The notes under the pieces are model-generated. The model did no database searches. It saw nothing but the letters and a program-made list of their open reading frames with translations, and was not told the DNA's origin. Positions 9,484-20,220 of a stretch of DNA of 36,873 nt are shown piece by piece. The translations under genes and the position numbers were made by a program. This stretch comes from Desulfuromonas sp. SDB. Its GTDB lineage: Bacteria > SDB-A. The stretch's first letter is position 1, and every line of letters begins with the position of its first letter. The stretch is taken from contig LKUE01000198.1 in NCBI GenBank assembly GCA_001412365.1, positions 1 to 36,873 of the forward strand. The letters run 5' to 3'.

Positions 9484-10581
9484 ATGTTAAAAAAAACTGC
9501 TTTTTATAATGATCACCTCAAACACGGGGCAAAAATAGTGGACTTCGCCGGTTATGAAATGCCCATCCAATACTCACAGGGAATTGTTGCAGAAACTAAA
9601 ACAGTACGTTCTGCCGCCGGATTATTCGATGTTTCCCACATGGGTGAGATTGAAATTACCGGTCCTCAAGCTCTTTCCTTTACCAACTACCTGGTAACCA
9701 ATGACATTGAGAGTCTGCAGGAAGATCAAGTTCTGTACACAGTTATGTGTCTTGAACAGGGGGGAATCATTGACGATCTTCTGGTTTACCGAAGGCCCCG
9801 GGGCTACCTTCTGGTAGTCAACGGAGCAAACCAGGATAAAGATTGGCAATGGGTGGAAGAACAGTCAAAAAAATGGGATGTTCAAGTTACAAACTTATCT
9901 GACCAAACAGCTCAGATAGCCATACAGGGTCCAATATCTGAGAAAATATTGAACAAATTAGTTGATCAACCATTGCCAAACTTAAATTACTATTTTTCCA
10001 AAGATGCTACAATTAATAATCAACCAGCCCTGATCTCCAGAACCGGTTACACCGGTGAAGACGGATTTGAAATATATCTGGATAACCGCCATGCCTCAGG
10101 ATTGTGGGACCAGGTTTTAACCTCAGGAGAAGAATTTGGTATTACTCCGGCAGGATTAGGAGCAAGAGACATCCTCCGGTTGGAGATGGGATATTGCCTC
10201 TACGGAAATGATATAACTGAACAGACCACTCCTTTAGAAGCTGGTTTGAAGTGGGTGGTTAAGATGAAAAAAAATGATTTTATAGGCAAAGAGTCATTAC
10301 AGCAGCAGATAGATGAGGGAGTGCAAAAAAAATTAGTACCTCTGGCAGTTTCCGGAAAGCAAATCCCCCGTAAAGGTTTCCCCATAATGTCAAACCGGCA
10401 AAAGGTAGGTGAAGTAACCAGCGGAGGTTGGTCACCTTCACTTGCAAAATGTATTGCTTTAGGTTATGTTAAAAAAGGACACCATAAATCCGGAACAGAA
10501 GTTGAAATTGAAGTCAGAAATCGGACAATACCTGCCCAAATTATTAAAGGGCCGTTTTACAAACAGGGAAGTCATTTATAA
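9484..10581 (+). CDS. gcvT: Glycine cleavage system T protein (aminomethyltransferase)
   Basis: DFAGYEMPIQY, LFDVSHMGEIEI, SRTGYTGEDGFEIY, GARDILRLEMGYCLYGNDI; RBS AAGGAG; ATG at 9484 preferred over TTG at 9481. Confidence 0.97.
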   Translation: MLKKTAFYNDHLKHGAKIVDFAGYEMPIQYSQGIVAETKTVRSAAGLFDVSHMGEIEITGPQALSFTNYLVTNDIESLQEDQVLYTVMCLEQGGIIDDLLVYRRPRGYLLVVNGANQDKDWQWVEEQSKKWDVQVTNLSDQTAQIAIQGPISEKILNKLVDQPLPNLNYYFSKDATINNQPALISRTGYTGEDGFEIYLDNRHASGLWDQVLTSGEEFGITPAGLGARDILRLEMGYCLYGNDITEQTTPLEAGLKWVVKMKKNDFIGKESLQQQIDEGVQKKLVPLAVSGKQIPRKGFPIMSNRQKVGEVTSGGWSPSLAKCIALGYVKKGHHKSGTEVEIEVRNRTIPAQIIKGPFYKQGSHL

Positions 10582-10609
10582 TAAAAAAAACTAAATTAAA
10601 GGAGGCATC

Positions 10610-11011
10610 ATGGCTGAGGTCAACATCCCCGAAGATCTAAAATACACTAAATCTCATGAGTGGATTAAAATTGAAGGCAACATCATCACCATTGGAATAA
10701 CTGATTTTGCCCAGCAGGAACTATCCGACATAGTATATGTGGAGTTCCAGCTTGATACAGATGATGAAATCTCCCAGGGGGATCCATTTTGTACCATAGA
10801 AGCAGTAAAAACTGCAGAAGATATTAACTCTCCCGCTGACGGTAAAATTATATCAGTCAATTCCGACCTTCCTGATGACCCTTCAGTTATCAACAAAGAT
10901 CCATACGGACAGGGGTGGCTGGCTAAAATTGAAGTAGCTGACCAGAGTTTCCAGGACAATTTAATAAGTGCTCAGGAATATCTAAAAATAACTGAACAAA
11001 GTTCTCATTGA
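10610..11011 (+). CDS. gcvH: Glycine cleavage system H protein
   Basis: KYTKSHEW...ITIGITDFAQQELSDIVYVE, lipoyl-lysine region FCTIEAVKTAEDINSP; RBS AAAGGAGG. Confidence 0.97.
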   Translation: MAEVNIPEDLKYTKSHEWIKIEGNIITIGITDFAQQELSDIVYVEFQLDTDDEISQGDPFCTIEAVKTAEDINSPADGKIISVNSDLPDDPSVINKDPYGQGWLAKIEVADQSFQDNLISAQEYLKITEQSSH

Positions 11012-11018
11012 GGTATAC

Positions 11019-12371
11019 ATGCCCTACATTCCAGTAACCGAAAAACAAAAACTTCGGATGCTGAAAACTATCGGTTTTAACAACATCCAAGAACTATTAG
11101 AAAATATTGATTCAGAATTAGTTAAACCCCGAACCTGGAATTTGCCCCCGGGATTATCAGAACAGCAGCTGGTCAACCACCTTGAGGTCATTAAAAAAAT
11201 GAACTTGGACCTTACTACTTTACAATGTTATGCGGGAGGTGGCATTTACGACCACTACATTCCTGCTGCTGTTAATCACCTGGTTTCCCGGCCTGAATTT
11301 TATACCGCTTACACTCCCTATCAGGCAGAAGTTAGTCAAGGCACCCTACAGAGCATTTTTGAATATCAATCAATGATTGCTGAATTAACTGGAATGGATG
11401 TGGCTAATGCCTCCATGTACGACGGAGCTACCGCATTTGCCGAAGCATTGATAATGTCTGCAAAAATAACTAAAAAAAATAAAATTCTCATTGCCGATTC
11501 CATTCATCCCCATGATGCTGAAGTTATCAACACCTATCTCCAGTTCCAATATTCTGTACAGCAGATACCTCATAGTGAAAAGGGTATTCTGGATGCTAAT
11601 GATTTACAAAAGCTTATTGATGACAATACTGCAGCAGTGGGCATAGCTTCTCCAAATTTTTTCGGCAACTTGGAGAATTTATCAAATTTAATTGACCTTA
11701 TTCATGATCACCATGCTCTTGCGGTGATCAAAGTCAATCCTCTCAGTTTGTCAATTTTAACCCCACCCGGTCATCTAAATGCAGATATTGTAGTGGGAGA
11801 AGGTCAAACTTTAGGTTTAAATCCCAACTTCGGAGGTCCCTTATTAGGAATCTTCGCAGCTAAACGGGATTACCTCCGTCATATGCCGGGGAGGATTATT
11901 GGAGAAACCGCAGATGCCCAGGGCAGGACAGGTTACGTAATGACCCTTCAAACCAGAGAACAGCATATTAAAAGAGAGAGAGCAACCAGTAATATTTGTA
12001 CAAATCAAGCTCTGTGTGCATTGACCTCAACAGTTTATATGGCTTTACTGGGCCGTTCCGGATTGGAAACTGCCGCCAGAAATTCCTTGATCCTGGCTCA
12101 TCAGCTTCAACAGGAACTAACTGAAATTCCCGGAGTTAGTCTTAAATTCAACAGTGATTATTTCAATGAATTTGTTGTAGAATTACCCTGTTCTGCAGAT
12201 TTAATTGTCAACTCCATGATTGGAGAAAACATCTTGGGGGGAATCTCCCTGGGGAAATATAACCGTGATTGGCAGAATTTATTAATGATTGCAGTAACTG
12301 AGAAAAGAACCCCTCAAGACTTAAAACACTATGTAGACGTTTTCAAACAATGTCTTAATACATATATTTAA
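11019..12371 (+). CDS. gcvPA: Glycine dehydrogenase (decarboxylating) subunit 1
   Basis: [17 protein letters not shown], [19 protein letters not shown], [44 protein letters not shown]. Confidence 0.96.
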   Translation: MPYIPVTEKQKLRMLKTIGFNNIQELLENIDSELVKPRTWNLPPGLSEQQLVNHLEVIKKMNLDLTTLQCYAGGGIYDHYIPAAVNHLVSRPEFYTAYTPYQAEVSQGTLQSIFEYQSMIAELTGMDVANASMYDGATAFAEALIMSAKITKKNKILIADSIHPHDAEVINTYLQFQYSVQQIPHSEKGILDANDLQKLIDDNTAAVGIASPNFFGNLENLSNLIDLIHDHHALAVIKVNPLSLSILTPPGHLNADIVVGEGQTLGLNPNFGGPLLGIFAAKRDYLRHMPGRIIGETADAQGRTGYVMTLQTREQHIKRERATSNICTNQALCALTSTVYMALLGRSGLETAARNSLILAHQLQQELTEIPGVSLKFNSDYFNEFVVELPCSADLIVNSMIGENILGGISLGKYNRDWQNLLMIAVTEKRTPQDLKHYVDVFKQCLNTYI

Positions 12372-12400
12372 CATACCAAATGAACGATAAAGGAGGAGAA

Positions 12401-12649
12401 ATGCCGGAAGAAACTGAACTCACCTATCCCCGAGTCGAGGTTGATTTCGATTTATGCAAAGGTTGTGGTTTATGTATCGTAACTTGTCCTGTGAAATGCC
12501 TCGAAATTTCCCCTGAACTGAACAAAAAAAGTTATCATCCCGCCAGATACAAAGGTACTGGATGCACAGGATGCGGATTATGTTTTTACACCTGTCCTGA
12601 ACCAGGAGCGATAACTGTTTTTCCTAAAGACTACAAACCGGAGGAATAA
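12401..12649 (+). CDS. 2[4Fe-4S] ferredoxin, delta-type subunit of 2-oxoacid:ferredoxin oxidoreductase
   Basis: Two cluster motifs [12 protein letters not shown] and [15 protein letters not shown] at 12401 has RBS AAGGAGGAGAA, while the ORF-track start at 12380 lies upstream of that RBS. Confidence 0.9.
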   Translation: MPEETELTYPRVEVDFDLCKGCGLCIVTCPVKCLEISPELNKKSYHPARYKGTGCTGCGLCFYTCPEPGAITVFPKDYKPEE

Positions 12650-12652
12650 TAA

Positions 12653-13717
12653 ATGGCTAAAGAATTTATCAAGGGGAATTATGCAGTGGTCAAGGCTGCA
12701 ATTTTAGCAGGAGCTGAAACTTATTTCGGATATCCCATCACTCCTGCTTCTGAAATTGCGGAAGGTTCTGCATTTTATTTTCCCAAAACTGGAAGAACAT
12801 TCCTGCAGGCGGAAAGCGAAGTAGCTTCAATTAATATGCTATACGGAGCAGGAGGGGCAGGAGTAAGGACCTTAACTGCAAGTTCCAGCCCGGGAATAAG
12901 CCTGATGCAGGAAGGTATATCCTATTCAGTGGGATCGGAAGTCCCCTGTCTGATTGTAAATGTCAACCGGGGAGGTCCCGGATTGGGTAATATTGCCCCG
13001 GAACAAAGTGATTACAACCAATCCACTAAAGGAGGAGGACACGGGTCATATCATTTAATTGTACTAGCCCCCAACTCCGCCCAGGAGATGTGTGATTTTA
13101 CCATCAAAGGATTTGAACTGGCAGACCGGTACCGGACTCCCGTACTGCTGCTGACCGATGCTTTCATCGGGCAGATGATGGAACCAGTTGAATTTCCTGA
13201 ACCCATATCCAAACAAGATCTGCCTTCCAAACCCTGGGCAACCCTTGGAAATCCTCAAACCAAAAAAAGCATCATCAATTCAATATACTTAGAACCCGCT
13301 GAAATGGAACAGCATATCATCCGCTTGGAAAAGAAGATGGATGAAGTTAAGCAAAAAGAGGTTTTATTTGAAGAGTATTTAATCGAAGATGCTGAAATCA
13401 TCACGGTTGGATACGGGATCATATCCCGGGTGTTAAAGAACGTAGTGGAAGATTTAAGGGCAAAGGGAATAAAGGTAGGACTGCTCAGACCTCAGACCCT
13501 TTGGCCGTTTCCCGAAAAGAGACTAGCCCAGCTAGCTGAAAAAGTAAATAAATTTCTGGTGGTGGAGATGTCCAACGGTCAAATGATCAACGATGTTAAA
13601 TTAGCCACCAACTGCAAACCGGAGATTTATTTTTACAACCGGATGGGAGGGGTTGTCCCCACTGCTGATGAGATTATACATAAAATCGAGAATATTATGG
13701 GAGGAAATAATGGGTAA
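12653..13717 (+). CDS. 2-oxoacid:ferredoxin oxidoreductase alpha subunit (Vor/Kor type)
   Basis: [67 protein letters not shown]. Confidence 0.92.
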   Translation: MAKEFIKGNYAVVKAAILAGAETYFGYPITPASEIAEGSAFYFPKTGRTFLQAESEVASINMLYGAGGAGVRTLTASSSPGISLMQEGISYSVGSEVPCLIVNVNRGGPGLGNIAPEQSDYNQSTKGGGHGSYHLIVLAPNSAQEMCDFTIKGFELADRYRTPVLLLTDAFIGQMMEPVEFPEPISKQDLPSKPWATLGNPQTKKSIINSIYLEPAEMEQHIIRLEKKMDEVKQKEVLFEEYLIEDAEIITVGYGIISRVLKNVVEDLRAKGIKVGLLRPQTLWPFPEKRLAQLAEKVNKFLVVEMSNGQMINDVKLATNCKPEIYFYNRMGGVVPTADEIIHKIENIMGGNNG

Positions 13718-15128
13718 ATTACTTCAGAAACCAAAAAGTTTCTACAATGAATTTTTCCGCAGTCCCAGCCCCGACAAGCTATCTACCCATTATTGTCCAG
13801 GTTGCGGACATGGGGTAATCCACAAATATGTTGCCGAAGCTATGGACGATTTCGGCATTGCCGATAATACTATCTGGATCAGTCCGGTGGGATGCAGCGT
13901 CTTCGGTTATTACTATTTTGACTGCGGACATCAACAGGTCCCTCATGGCAGGGCTCCGGCAGTAGCCACCGGAGTAAAAAGGTCTCATCCTGAAGCCATA
14001 GTCATAAGTTATCAGGGAGATGGAGATTTAGCTGCTATCGGCGGGAACAATATAATTCAAGCAGCCAACCGGGGAGAAAACATCACGGTTATATTTGTCA
14101 ACAACAGCATCTACGGTATGACTGGCGGTCAAATGGCTCCCACCACTTTAGTAGGACAGACTACCACTACTTCTCCCTATGGCAGAAATCCAGCCAATGA
14201 AGGATATCCCATGAGAATGGCTGAGTTAATTGCTCAGTTAGAAGCACCGGTATATGTGGAAAGAGTTGCCTTGAACAATGCTCAGAACAGAAATAAAACC
14301 CGTAAAGCAATTAGAAAAGCGCTGAAAATTCAAATTGACAAGAAAGGATTTAGTTTAGTTGAAATCCTCTCTCAATGCCCTTCAGGATGGAAAGTCTCCC
14401 CGGTGGATTCTTTGAAATGGATGGAAGAAAATCAAATGCCTTATTTCCCTCTGGGGGTTTTTAAGGATGTGGTAGAACAGCGCAATCCTTTGGAGACCAA
14501 GCCCAGAATATGGGATAAGGATACAATTATCAAAATGCTGGATTTGGACCGTCAGGTTAAGGAATATGCCAAACCTAATCCCACTAAAGATATCTATGAA
14601 CAACCAAAAATTAAAGTAGCCGGATTTGGTGGACAGGGTATTTTAATGCTGGGAGTGCTTCTTTCAGAAGCAGCTATGCTCAATGGAAAACAGGTCACCT
14701 GGATACCTTCCTACGGACCGGAAATGAGAGGAGGAACGGCAAATTGCCAGGTGGTCATAAGAAATAATAAAGTGGGTAATCCCAGTGTGGATAAACCGAC
14801 TATACTCATTGCCATGAATCAGCCATCTCTGGACAGATTTGAAAAAGATGTAATTCCCGGAGGATTAATAGTGATCAATGAGACCTTGGTAACCAGCGGA
14901 GTAACCCGGGACGATGTAGATGTTCTGGCTCATCCCTTCAGTGATATTGCAGATAAACAGCTGGGGACAGTTAAAGTTCAGAACAGCTTGATTCTGGGGG
15001 CATTAATCAAACACACCAATATGCTTGATCAGCAGGCAATTTTTGACGCCCTACCCGCTCACATCAAGAAAATAGATTTAATTCCTTTAAATAAAAAGGC
15101 AATTGAATTAGGATTTAGTTTAGGTTAA
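13710..15128 (+). CDS. 2-oxoacid:ferredoxin oxidoreductase, fused beta (TPP) and gamma subunits
   Basis: ATG at 13710 after GGGAGGAAATA, 8-nt overlap with alpha gene; beta: [41 protein letters not shown]; gamma: [23 protein letters not shown]...[18 protein letters not shown]. Confidence 0.93.
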   Translation: MGKLLQKPKSFYNEFFRSPSPDKLSTHYCPGCGHGVIHKYVAEAMDDFGIADNTIWISPVGCSVFGYYYFDCGHQQVPHGRAPAVATGVKRSHPEAIVISYQGDGDLAAIGGNNIIQAANRGENITVIFVNNSIYGMTGGQMAPTTLVGQTTTTSPYGRNPANEGYPMRMAELIAQLEAPVYVERVALNNAQNRNKTRKAIRKALKIQIDKKGFSLVEILSQCPSGWKVSPVDSLKWMEENQMPYFPLGVFKDVVEQRNPLETKPRIWDKDTIIKMLDLDRQVKEYAKPNPTKDIYEQPKIKVAGFGGQGILMLGVLLSEAAMLNGKQVTWIPSYGPEMRGGTANCQVVIRNNKVGNPSVDKPTILIAMNQPSLDRFEKDVIPGGLIVINETLVTSGVTRDDVDVLAHPFSDIADKQLGTVKVQNSLILGALIKHTNMLDQQAIFDALPAHIKKIDLIPLNKKAIELGFSLG

Positions 15129-15144
15129 CTGGTATATTATTCCT

Positions 15145-15171
15145 GTCTCCGGGGATTATATCCCCGGAGAC
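15145..15171 (+). other. Intercistronic hairpin between oxoacid oxidoreductase and ptb-like gene
   Basis: GTCTCCGGGG-ATTATAT-CCCCGGAGAC: perfect 10-bp GC-rich stem, 7-nt loop, no T-run after it. Confidence 0.75.
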
Positions 15172-15210
15172 CATTCCACAGTTAAAATTGCTGATTGAAG
15201 GAGGATGGTC

Positions 15211-16107
15211 ATGATCAAAAATCTTGATCAATTAGTTTCTCAAGCTAAACAAAAAGGACCACAAACCATATCTGTAGCAGGAGCTGATGATCTAAATGTT
15301 CTGGAATCAATCAACATGTCTCACCAACAAAATCTGATTACTCCGGTACTGCTGGGCAATAAAGCAAAAATTATGCAACTTTCCTCTGAAATTGATTTCA
15401 ATGTTTCCTCTGCTGAAATTATTCACACTGAATCTCCCCAACAGTCATCACTCCAGGCAGTAAAATTAGTTAGTTCCGGTCAGGCAGATTTTTTAATGAA
15501 AGGGATGGTGCCCACTTCGACTTTCCTTAAAGCAGTGCTGGATAAAGAGATAGGCCTGGCTACCGGAAGAATTCTGAGTCATTGTGCAATTCTTTCCTTG
15601 GATACTTATCCAAAATTATTGATGATTACCGATGGAGGCATGAACGAACATCCTGATTTGCCTACTAAAATTCAAATCATCGTCAATACAATCCACCTGG
15701 CTGAAAAGCTGGGGATTAATAAACCTAAAATTGCAGCGTTAGCTGCGGTGGAGACCATTTCTCCTAAACAGCCGGAAACTATAGATGCAGCTCAGCTGTC
15801 CAAGATGAGTCAGCGGGGGCAACTGGGCAATTGTATTTTAGATGGCCCCCTGGCTATTGATGTAGCCATATCTGAAAAATCAGCCAGACATAAACAGATA
15901 ACTTCAGAGGTTGCCGGGCAGGTAGATGTATTGTTGGTTCCTTCAATGGCTGCTGGAAATATGCTGGCAAAATCATGGATATATTTAGCCAAAGCCCAGG
16001 CAGCGGGTACTATTTTAGGAACTTCCCGTCCGGTGGTAATGCTTTCCCGGTCAGATGATCCTGTAACAAAACTGCGATCCATTGCCCTGGGAGTAATGAT
16101 GTGTTAA
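15211..16107 (+). CDS. ptb: Phosphate butyryltransferase/phosphate acetyltransferase family protein
   Basis: GQADFLMKGMVPTSTFLKAVLDKEIGLATGRILSHCAI, ITDGGMNEHPDLPTK, GPLAIDVAIS; ATG 15211 with RBS GAAGGAGGATGGTC. Confidence 0.85.
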   Translation: MIKNLDQLVSQAKQKGPQTISVAGADDLNVLESINMSHQQNLITPVLLGNKAKIMQLSSEIDFNVSSAEIIHTESPQQSSLQAVKLVSSGQADFLMKGMVPTSTFLKAVLDKEIGLATGRILSHCAILSLDTYPKLLMITDGGMNEHPDLPTKIQIIVNTIHLAEKLGINKPKIAALAAVETISPKQPETIDAAQLSKMSQRGQLGNCILDGPLAIDVAISEKSARHKQITSEVAGQVDVLLVPSMAAGNMLAKSWIYLAKAQAAGTILGTSRPVVMLSRSDDPVTKLRSIALGVMMC

Positions 16108-16154
16108 ATTTAACTCAGCCAACAAATTTATAATATTTCAGTAAACATTTGCTA

Positions 16155-16169
16155 ATTGATTAAATCAAT
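16155..16169. promoter_or_regulatory. FNR-like palindrome, candidate Crp/Fnr-family binding site
   Basis: ATTGATTAAATCAAT, perfect 7+1+7 inverted repeat containing TTGAT-N3-ATCAA, upstream of a Crp/Fnr-family gene. Confidence 0.45.
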
Positions 16170-16245
16170 GTAAAATTGCATTTAAGAAAAATTACATGTT
16201 TAGAGGTAAATTTGTTCAGATTATTTAAGGTTGGAGAATAAATAT

Positions 16246-16905
16246 ATGGAAAAATCTGATCAACATACTGAATTAAAATTCAGTGATGCTGAGCTGATAT
16301 TTAAAGAAGGAGATCCTGGGGATGAAATGTATCTTATCAAAAAAGGTAATGTTAGAATATTTAAGACCTCGGGAAAAGTTGATCATACTTTAGCAATATT
16401 GCAGGAAGGTAATTTTTTTGGAGAAATGGCAATTATTGATCAATCTCCCCGTTCTGCTTCAGCAGTTGCCATTGACCAGGTGGTGTTGATAAAATTCAAC
16501 AAAGATGCCTTTCTCTCCAATATCAGGAAAAACCCTTTTATTGAATTTGTGGTATCTGAATTGATCAAAAGATTGAGAAAAACCTCTGAGCAGTTTAAAC
16601 TGCTGGCAATTCCCGATGACCGTCTCCGTTTTGCCACTATGTTGGCTCACAAAGCTAAATCCTTCTCCAAGCAGGAACAGGACGTAGTAGTCCCCATATC
16701 CGGCAACGCTCAATCCCTGGCTTCAGCATCAGGAGTTAAAGTGAATTTAGCCCAGAAATATTTAGAAGAGCTTGAAGAATCTGAATTAATAGAGTACAAA
16801 AACAGTAATTTAGTAATTAAAGATATGGAAAAATTCAATGAATATCTGAGATATTGGAAGTTGAAGACTAAATTTGAAGATGAAGATAATCTTATTGCCA
16901 ATTAG
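16246..16905 (+). CDS. Crp/Fnr-family transcriptional regulator (cNMP-binding-like domain)
   Basis: LIFKEGDPGDEMYLIKKGNVRIFK, EGNFFGEMAIIDQSPRSASAVA; C-terminal winged-HTH-like region. ATG 16246 with GGAGA upstream preferred over TTG 16231. Confidence 0.88.
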   Translation: MEKSDQHTELKFSDAELIFKEGDPGDEMYLIKKGNVRIFKTSGKVDHTLAILQEGNFFGEMAIIDQSPRSASAVAIDQVVLIKFNKDAFLSNIRKNPFIEFVVSELIKRLRKTSEQFKLLAIPDDRLRFATMLAHKAKSFSKQEQDVVVPISGNAQSLASASGVKVNLAQKYLEELEESELIEYKNSNLVIKDMEKFNEYLRYWKLKTKFEDEDNLIAN

Positions 16906-16916
16906 CTGGAGAAAAT

Positions 16917-17348
16917 ATGATAAAGAAGAAATTTATTTTTTTGATAGGAATTATAAGCATCTTGATCCTGGCTTCAGGATGCGGTGAAGATCCTCTAAAA
17001 CCTTATTTTAAACCAATAGCAGTACTTCAAGTAACTCCGGAAACAGCAATAGTTGATCTTAACCAAACCGACAGCATATTTTTTACCGCTGATCCTACCG
17101 GAAGCAGATGTGAAGATTTAAACAGCTCTCAATTATGGGCTAGACTTTGCTGGAACTCTTCAGACAGCTTGGAACCATGGGGAAACTGGCAAGGTTTAGA
17201 TAAACTCTTACAAAATCATCCGGTTTATTACTTATTTGTAGACTCCAATTTAAACCTTCCTCAAACCCGTATTGTGCTTCTGGAAGTGGCTAGCCCCGAC
17301 GGAACTTCGGATACCGCACAAGACACCATTTACATCATCAATGAGTAA
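16917..17348 (+). CDS. Hypothetical lipoprotein
   Basis: MIKKKFIFLIGIISILILASGCGED: lipobox LASGC; RBS CTGGAGAAAAT. Confidence 0.7.
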   Translation: MIKKKFIFLIGIISILILASGCGEDPLKPYFKPIAVLQVTPETAIVDLNQTDSIFFTADPTGSRCEDLNSSQLWARLCWNSSDSLEPWGNWQGLDKLLQNHPVYYLFVDSNLNLPQTRIVLLEVASPDGTSDTAQDTIYIINE

Positions 17349-18273
17349 TCTAAACAAAATTGTAAAGATTGGCGGTCAAGCCATAATTGAAGGAGTGATG
17401 ATGATCACTCCGGGCAGTTGGGCTTTAGCAGTTAGAAAACCCAATGGAGATATTGAAACCCGCAGTTGGCAGAGAACTTCCTTGATAATACGCTATCCAA
17501 TTCTCAAACTCCCCTTTATCCGGGGATTTATCACTTTAATTGAAATGATGACCTTAGGATTTAAATCACTTGATTTATCTGCCCAGCTTGCTTATGAAGA
17601 AGAATCAGGGAAATCCTGGAAAGACAATTTAATTATGATTGTCTCCCTGTTAGCGGTGGTGGCTCTATTTTTCCTATTGCCCTTTTGGGCAAGTAAAAAA
17701 TTAATTCCGGGAATTTATGCCAATAATCAGGGGTTGTTAAATATCATTATCGGTTTGGTGAGATTGTTATTATTTGTATTGTATTTATGTTTAATCTCTC
17801 TATCCAAAGAGATTCGCAGAATTTTTGAATACCACGGGGCAGAACATCAGGCAATTCACTGTTATGAATCAGGATACGAATTAAATCCTGAAAATGCGGG
17901 AAAACTGGACAAGGAACATCCCCGCTGTGGGACTAGCTTAATACTGGTAACTCTGATTTTTGCCATACTTATCTCCAGCTTGGTAGATACTTTACTGTTT
18001 AATATTTTAGGAGTTCAGAATAATCCGGTTATCAGAACTCTTGTACATCTGGCTCTGATTCCTCTGGTGGCTGGTTCAGCTTATGAATTTAATAAATTGG
18101 GATATAAATATCAAAATCATCCCATATTTAAAGTTATGATTTTCCCCGGGCTGATGTTTCAAAAAATCACCACCCGTAAACCTGATCAGCATCAACTGGA
18201 GGTCAGCATAGAGGCAATTCACGCTGCTATGGACATTCTGGAACCTTCTGAGAGTCAATCCCCGGAGGATTAA
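17341..18273 (+). CDS. DUF1385-family membrane protein
   Basis: [16 protein letters not shown]...[39 protein letters not shown]; start set to ATG 17341 (overlaps preceding stop); directly upstream of prfA. Confidence 0.88.
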   Translation: MSNLNKIVKIGGQAIIEGVMMITPGSWALAVRKPNGDIETRSWQRTSLIIRYPILKLPFIRGFITLIEMMTLGFKSLDLSAQLAYEEESGKSWKDNLIMIVSLLAVVALFFLLPFWASKKLIPGIYANNQGLLNIIIGLVRLLLFVLYLCLISLSKEIRRIFEYHGAEHQAIHCYESGYELNPENAGKLDKEHPRCGTSLILVTLIFAILISSLVDTLLFNILGVQNNPVIRTLVHLALIPLVAGSAYEFNKLGYKYQNHPIFKVMIFPGLMFQKITTRKPDQHQLEVSIEAIHAAMDILEPSESQSPED

Positions 18274-18277
18274 TTCC

Positions 18278-19357
18278 ATGCTGGAAGCATTAAAATCAGC
18301 GGCTGAGCGTAGAGAGCAGATAAATCAATTAATGACAGATAACCAGGTTATAAATGATCAATCCAGGTATTTAAAACTGATCAAGGAAAAAGCTGAACTC
18401 GATCCTTTAGCGGATGGCTATGAAAATTTAATTAAATACCAAAAACAGATAGACCAGACCAAAAAGCTTCTGGAAGCTGAATCAGATCCTGAAATAGTTG
18501 AATTAGCTGAAAATGAACTTGAAGAGTTGCAGATAAAGTTTGAGCAACTGCAGCAGGAAATTAAAATCCTGATGATCCCGGATGATCCCATGGACAGCCG
18601 GAATATTATCGTTGAAATAAGAGCAGGAGCAGGAGGAGGAGAAGCTGCTCTTTTTGCCGGCGATTTATTCAGAATGTATCAAAAATATGCGGATATACAA
18701 AATTGGAAATTCGAACTTATTGATGCTCATAGAACGGAATTAGGTGGCTTTAAAGAAATAATATTTTCCATAACCGGCAATAATGTATATAAGCACATGA
18801 AGTTTGAATCAGGAGTGCACCGGGTTCAGAGGGTTCCGGTCACTGAATCGGGTGGCAGAATCCATACTTCCACAGTTACCGTGGCAATCCTGCCTGAACC
18901 GGAAGAAATCGAAGTGCAGGTTGATTTAAAAGATATAAAAATGGATTTTTTCCATTCATCGGGTCCGGGAGGACAAAACGTAAATAAACTATCCACTGCG
19001 GTAAGATTGACTCATTTACCCAGCGGCTTAGTGGTAGTATGCCAGGATGAAAGAAGTCAACTGAAAAATCGAGAAAAAGCGATGAAAGTTTTAAAGGCGA
19101 GATTATACGACCAGAAGATTACCGAAGAAGAAAATAAAATTTCTTCCCAGAGGAAAAAACAAGTGGGAACTGGAGACCGAAGTGAAAGAATCAGAACTTA
19201 CAATTTCCCCCAAAAAAGAATAACTGACCACAGAATTGAATTATCGGTGTATAAACTTGATGATTTTTTAAATGGCAGCATCGGCATAATAACGGATAAA
19301 CTTCTGGAGCAAGAACAAAACCAAAAATTGGAAAGTATTACCGAAAATCCTTCCTGA
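18278..19357 (+). CDS. prfA: Peptide chain release factor 1
   Basis: GGQ motif [20 protein letters not shown], PxT motif [19 protein letters not shown]. Confidence 0.97.
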   Translation: MLEALKSAAERREQINQLMTDNQVINDQSRYLKLIKEKAELDPLADGYENLIKYQKQIDQTKKLLEAESDPEIVELAENELEELQIKFEQLQQEIKILMIPDDPMDSRNIIVEIRAGAGGGEAALFAGDLFRMYQKYADIQNWKFELIDAHRTELGGFKEIIFSITGNNVYKHMKFESGVHRVQRVPVTESGGRIHTSTVTVAILPEPEEIEVQVDLKDIKMDFFHSSGPGGQNVNKLSTAVRLTHLPSGLVVVCQDERSQLKNREKAMKVLKARLYDQKITEEENKISSQRKKQVGTGDRSERIRTYNFPQKRITDHRIELSVYKLDDFLNGSIGIITDKLLEQEQNQKLESITENPS

Positions 19358-19362
19358 AATTT

Positions 19363-20220
19363 ATGACATTAACCCAGGCAATTAAAATTGGTTCGGATAT
19401 CCTAAATTCAGCCGGCATTGAAAATCCCGAATTTAATTCCCGTTATTTATTAACAGCTCTTTTAGACAAAAATCTTCTGTATCCGGTAAGCTGCCCCCAC
19501 CACAACATAGATAAATTTGTTTTTACAAAATTCATGAGACTGGTCAGATTGAGATCAAATAATCATCCTACCCAGTATCTTATTGGCAAACAGTGGTTTA
19601 GAGAATTGCAGATTAAAGTTGGCCCGGGATGTTTCATCCCCCGTCCGGAGACTGAACTGATAGTAGAACAAGTGCTAACCGAGTTCTCTCCGGAGGATAA
19701 GGGAATAATTATTGAAATTTGCACCGGTTCCGGTGCCATTGCCATTGATCTGGCTAATAATCTTCCTCAAATGAATATCATGGCTATGGATATAAGTGCC
19801 CGGGGTTTGATTTGGGCAAAAAAAAATCAGCAAAACCTGTCCGCTTATGATAATTTAACTTTAGTCAATGCTGATTTGCTGAATTGCATAATTTCCCACC
19901 ACCACATCCGGGCGATAGTAGTCAATCCCCCTTACATTCCATCTGAGCAAATTAAATATTTATCTCTTGAAATTCAAAATCATGAACCTCATCTTGCTGT
20001 GGACGGAGGGGAAGCCGGATTGGAAGTTATCGAAGAAATTATATGCCAATGTGCGTCAATATTACCTGAAAAAGCAAGTTTATACATGGAACTAGGTCAT
20101 AACCAGCATAATGCTGTTCAGAAACTATTACTTCAACAAGGGTTTAATGATATAGTATTTTATAAAGATTTTATGCAATACAACCGGATAGTCAGAGCTA
20201 GGATAAATGAAATCATTTAG
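19363..20220 (+). CDS. prmC: Release factor glutamine methyltransferase
   Basis: CFIPRPETELIVEQ, ICTGSGAIAIDLA, NPPYIP; adjacent to prfA. Confidence 0.95.
   Translation: MTLTQAIKIGSDILNSAGIENPEFNSRYLLTALLDKNLLYPVSCPHHNIDKFVFTKFMRLVRLRSNNHPTQYLIGKQWFRELQIKVGPGCFIPRPETELIVEQVLTEFSPEDKGIIIEICTGSGAIAIDLANNLPQMNIMAMDISARGLIWAKKNQQNLSAYDNLTLVNADLLNCIISHHHIRAIVVNPPYIPSEQIKYLSLEIQNHEPHLAVDGGEAGLEVIEEIICQCASILPEKASLYMELGHNQHNAVQKLLLQQGFNDIVFYKDFMQYNRIVRARINEII

Noticed and set aside
19818-19826. A9 run in prmC as programmed slippage
   Set aside because: The shifted frame would truncate the methyltransferase inside its catalytic domain; A8-A9 runs from AAA-Lys codons are common in this AT-rich sequence, so no functional case.
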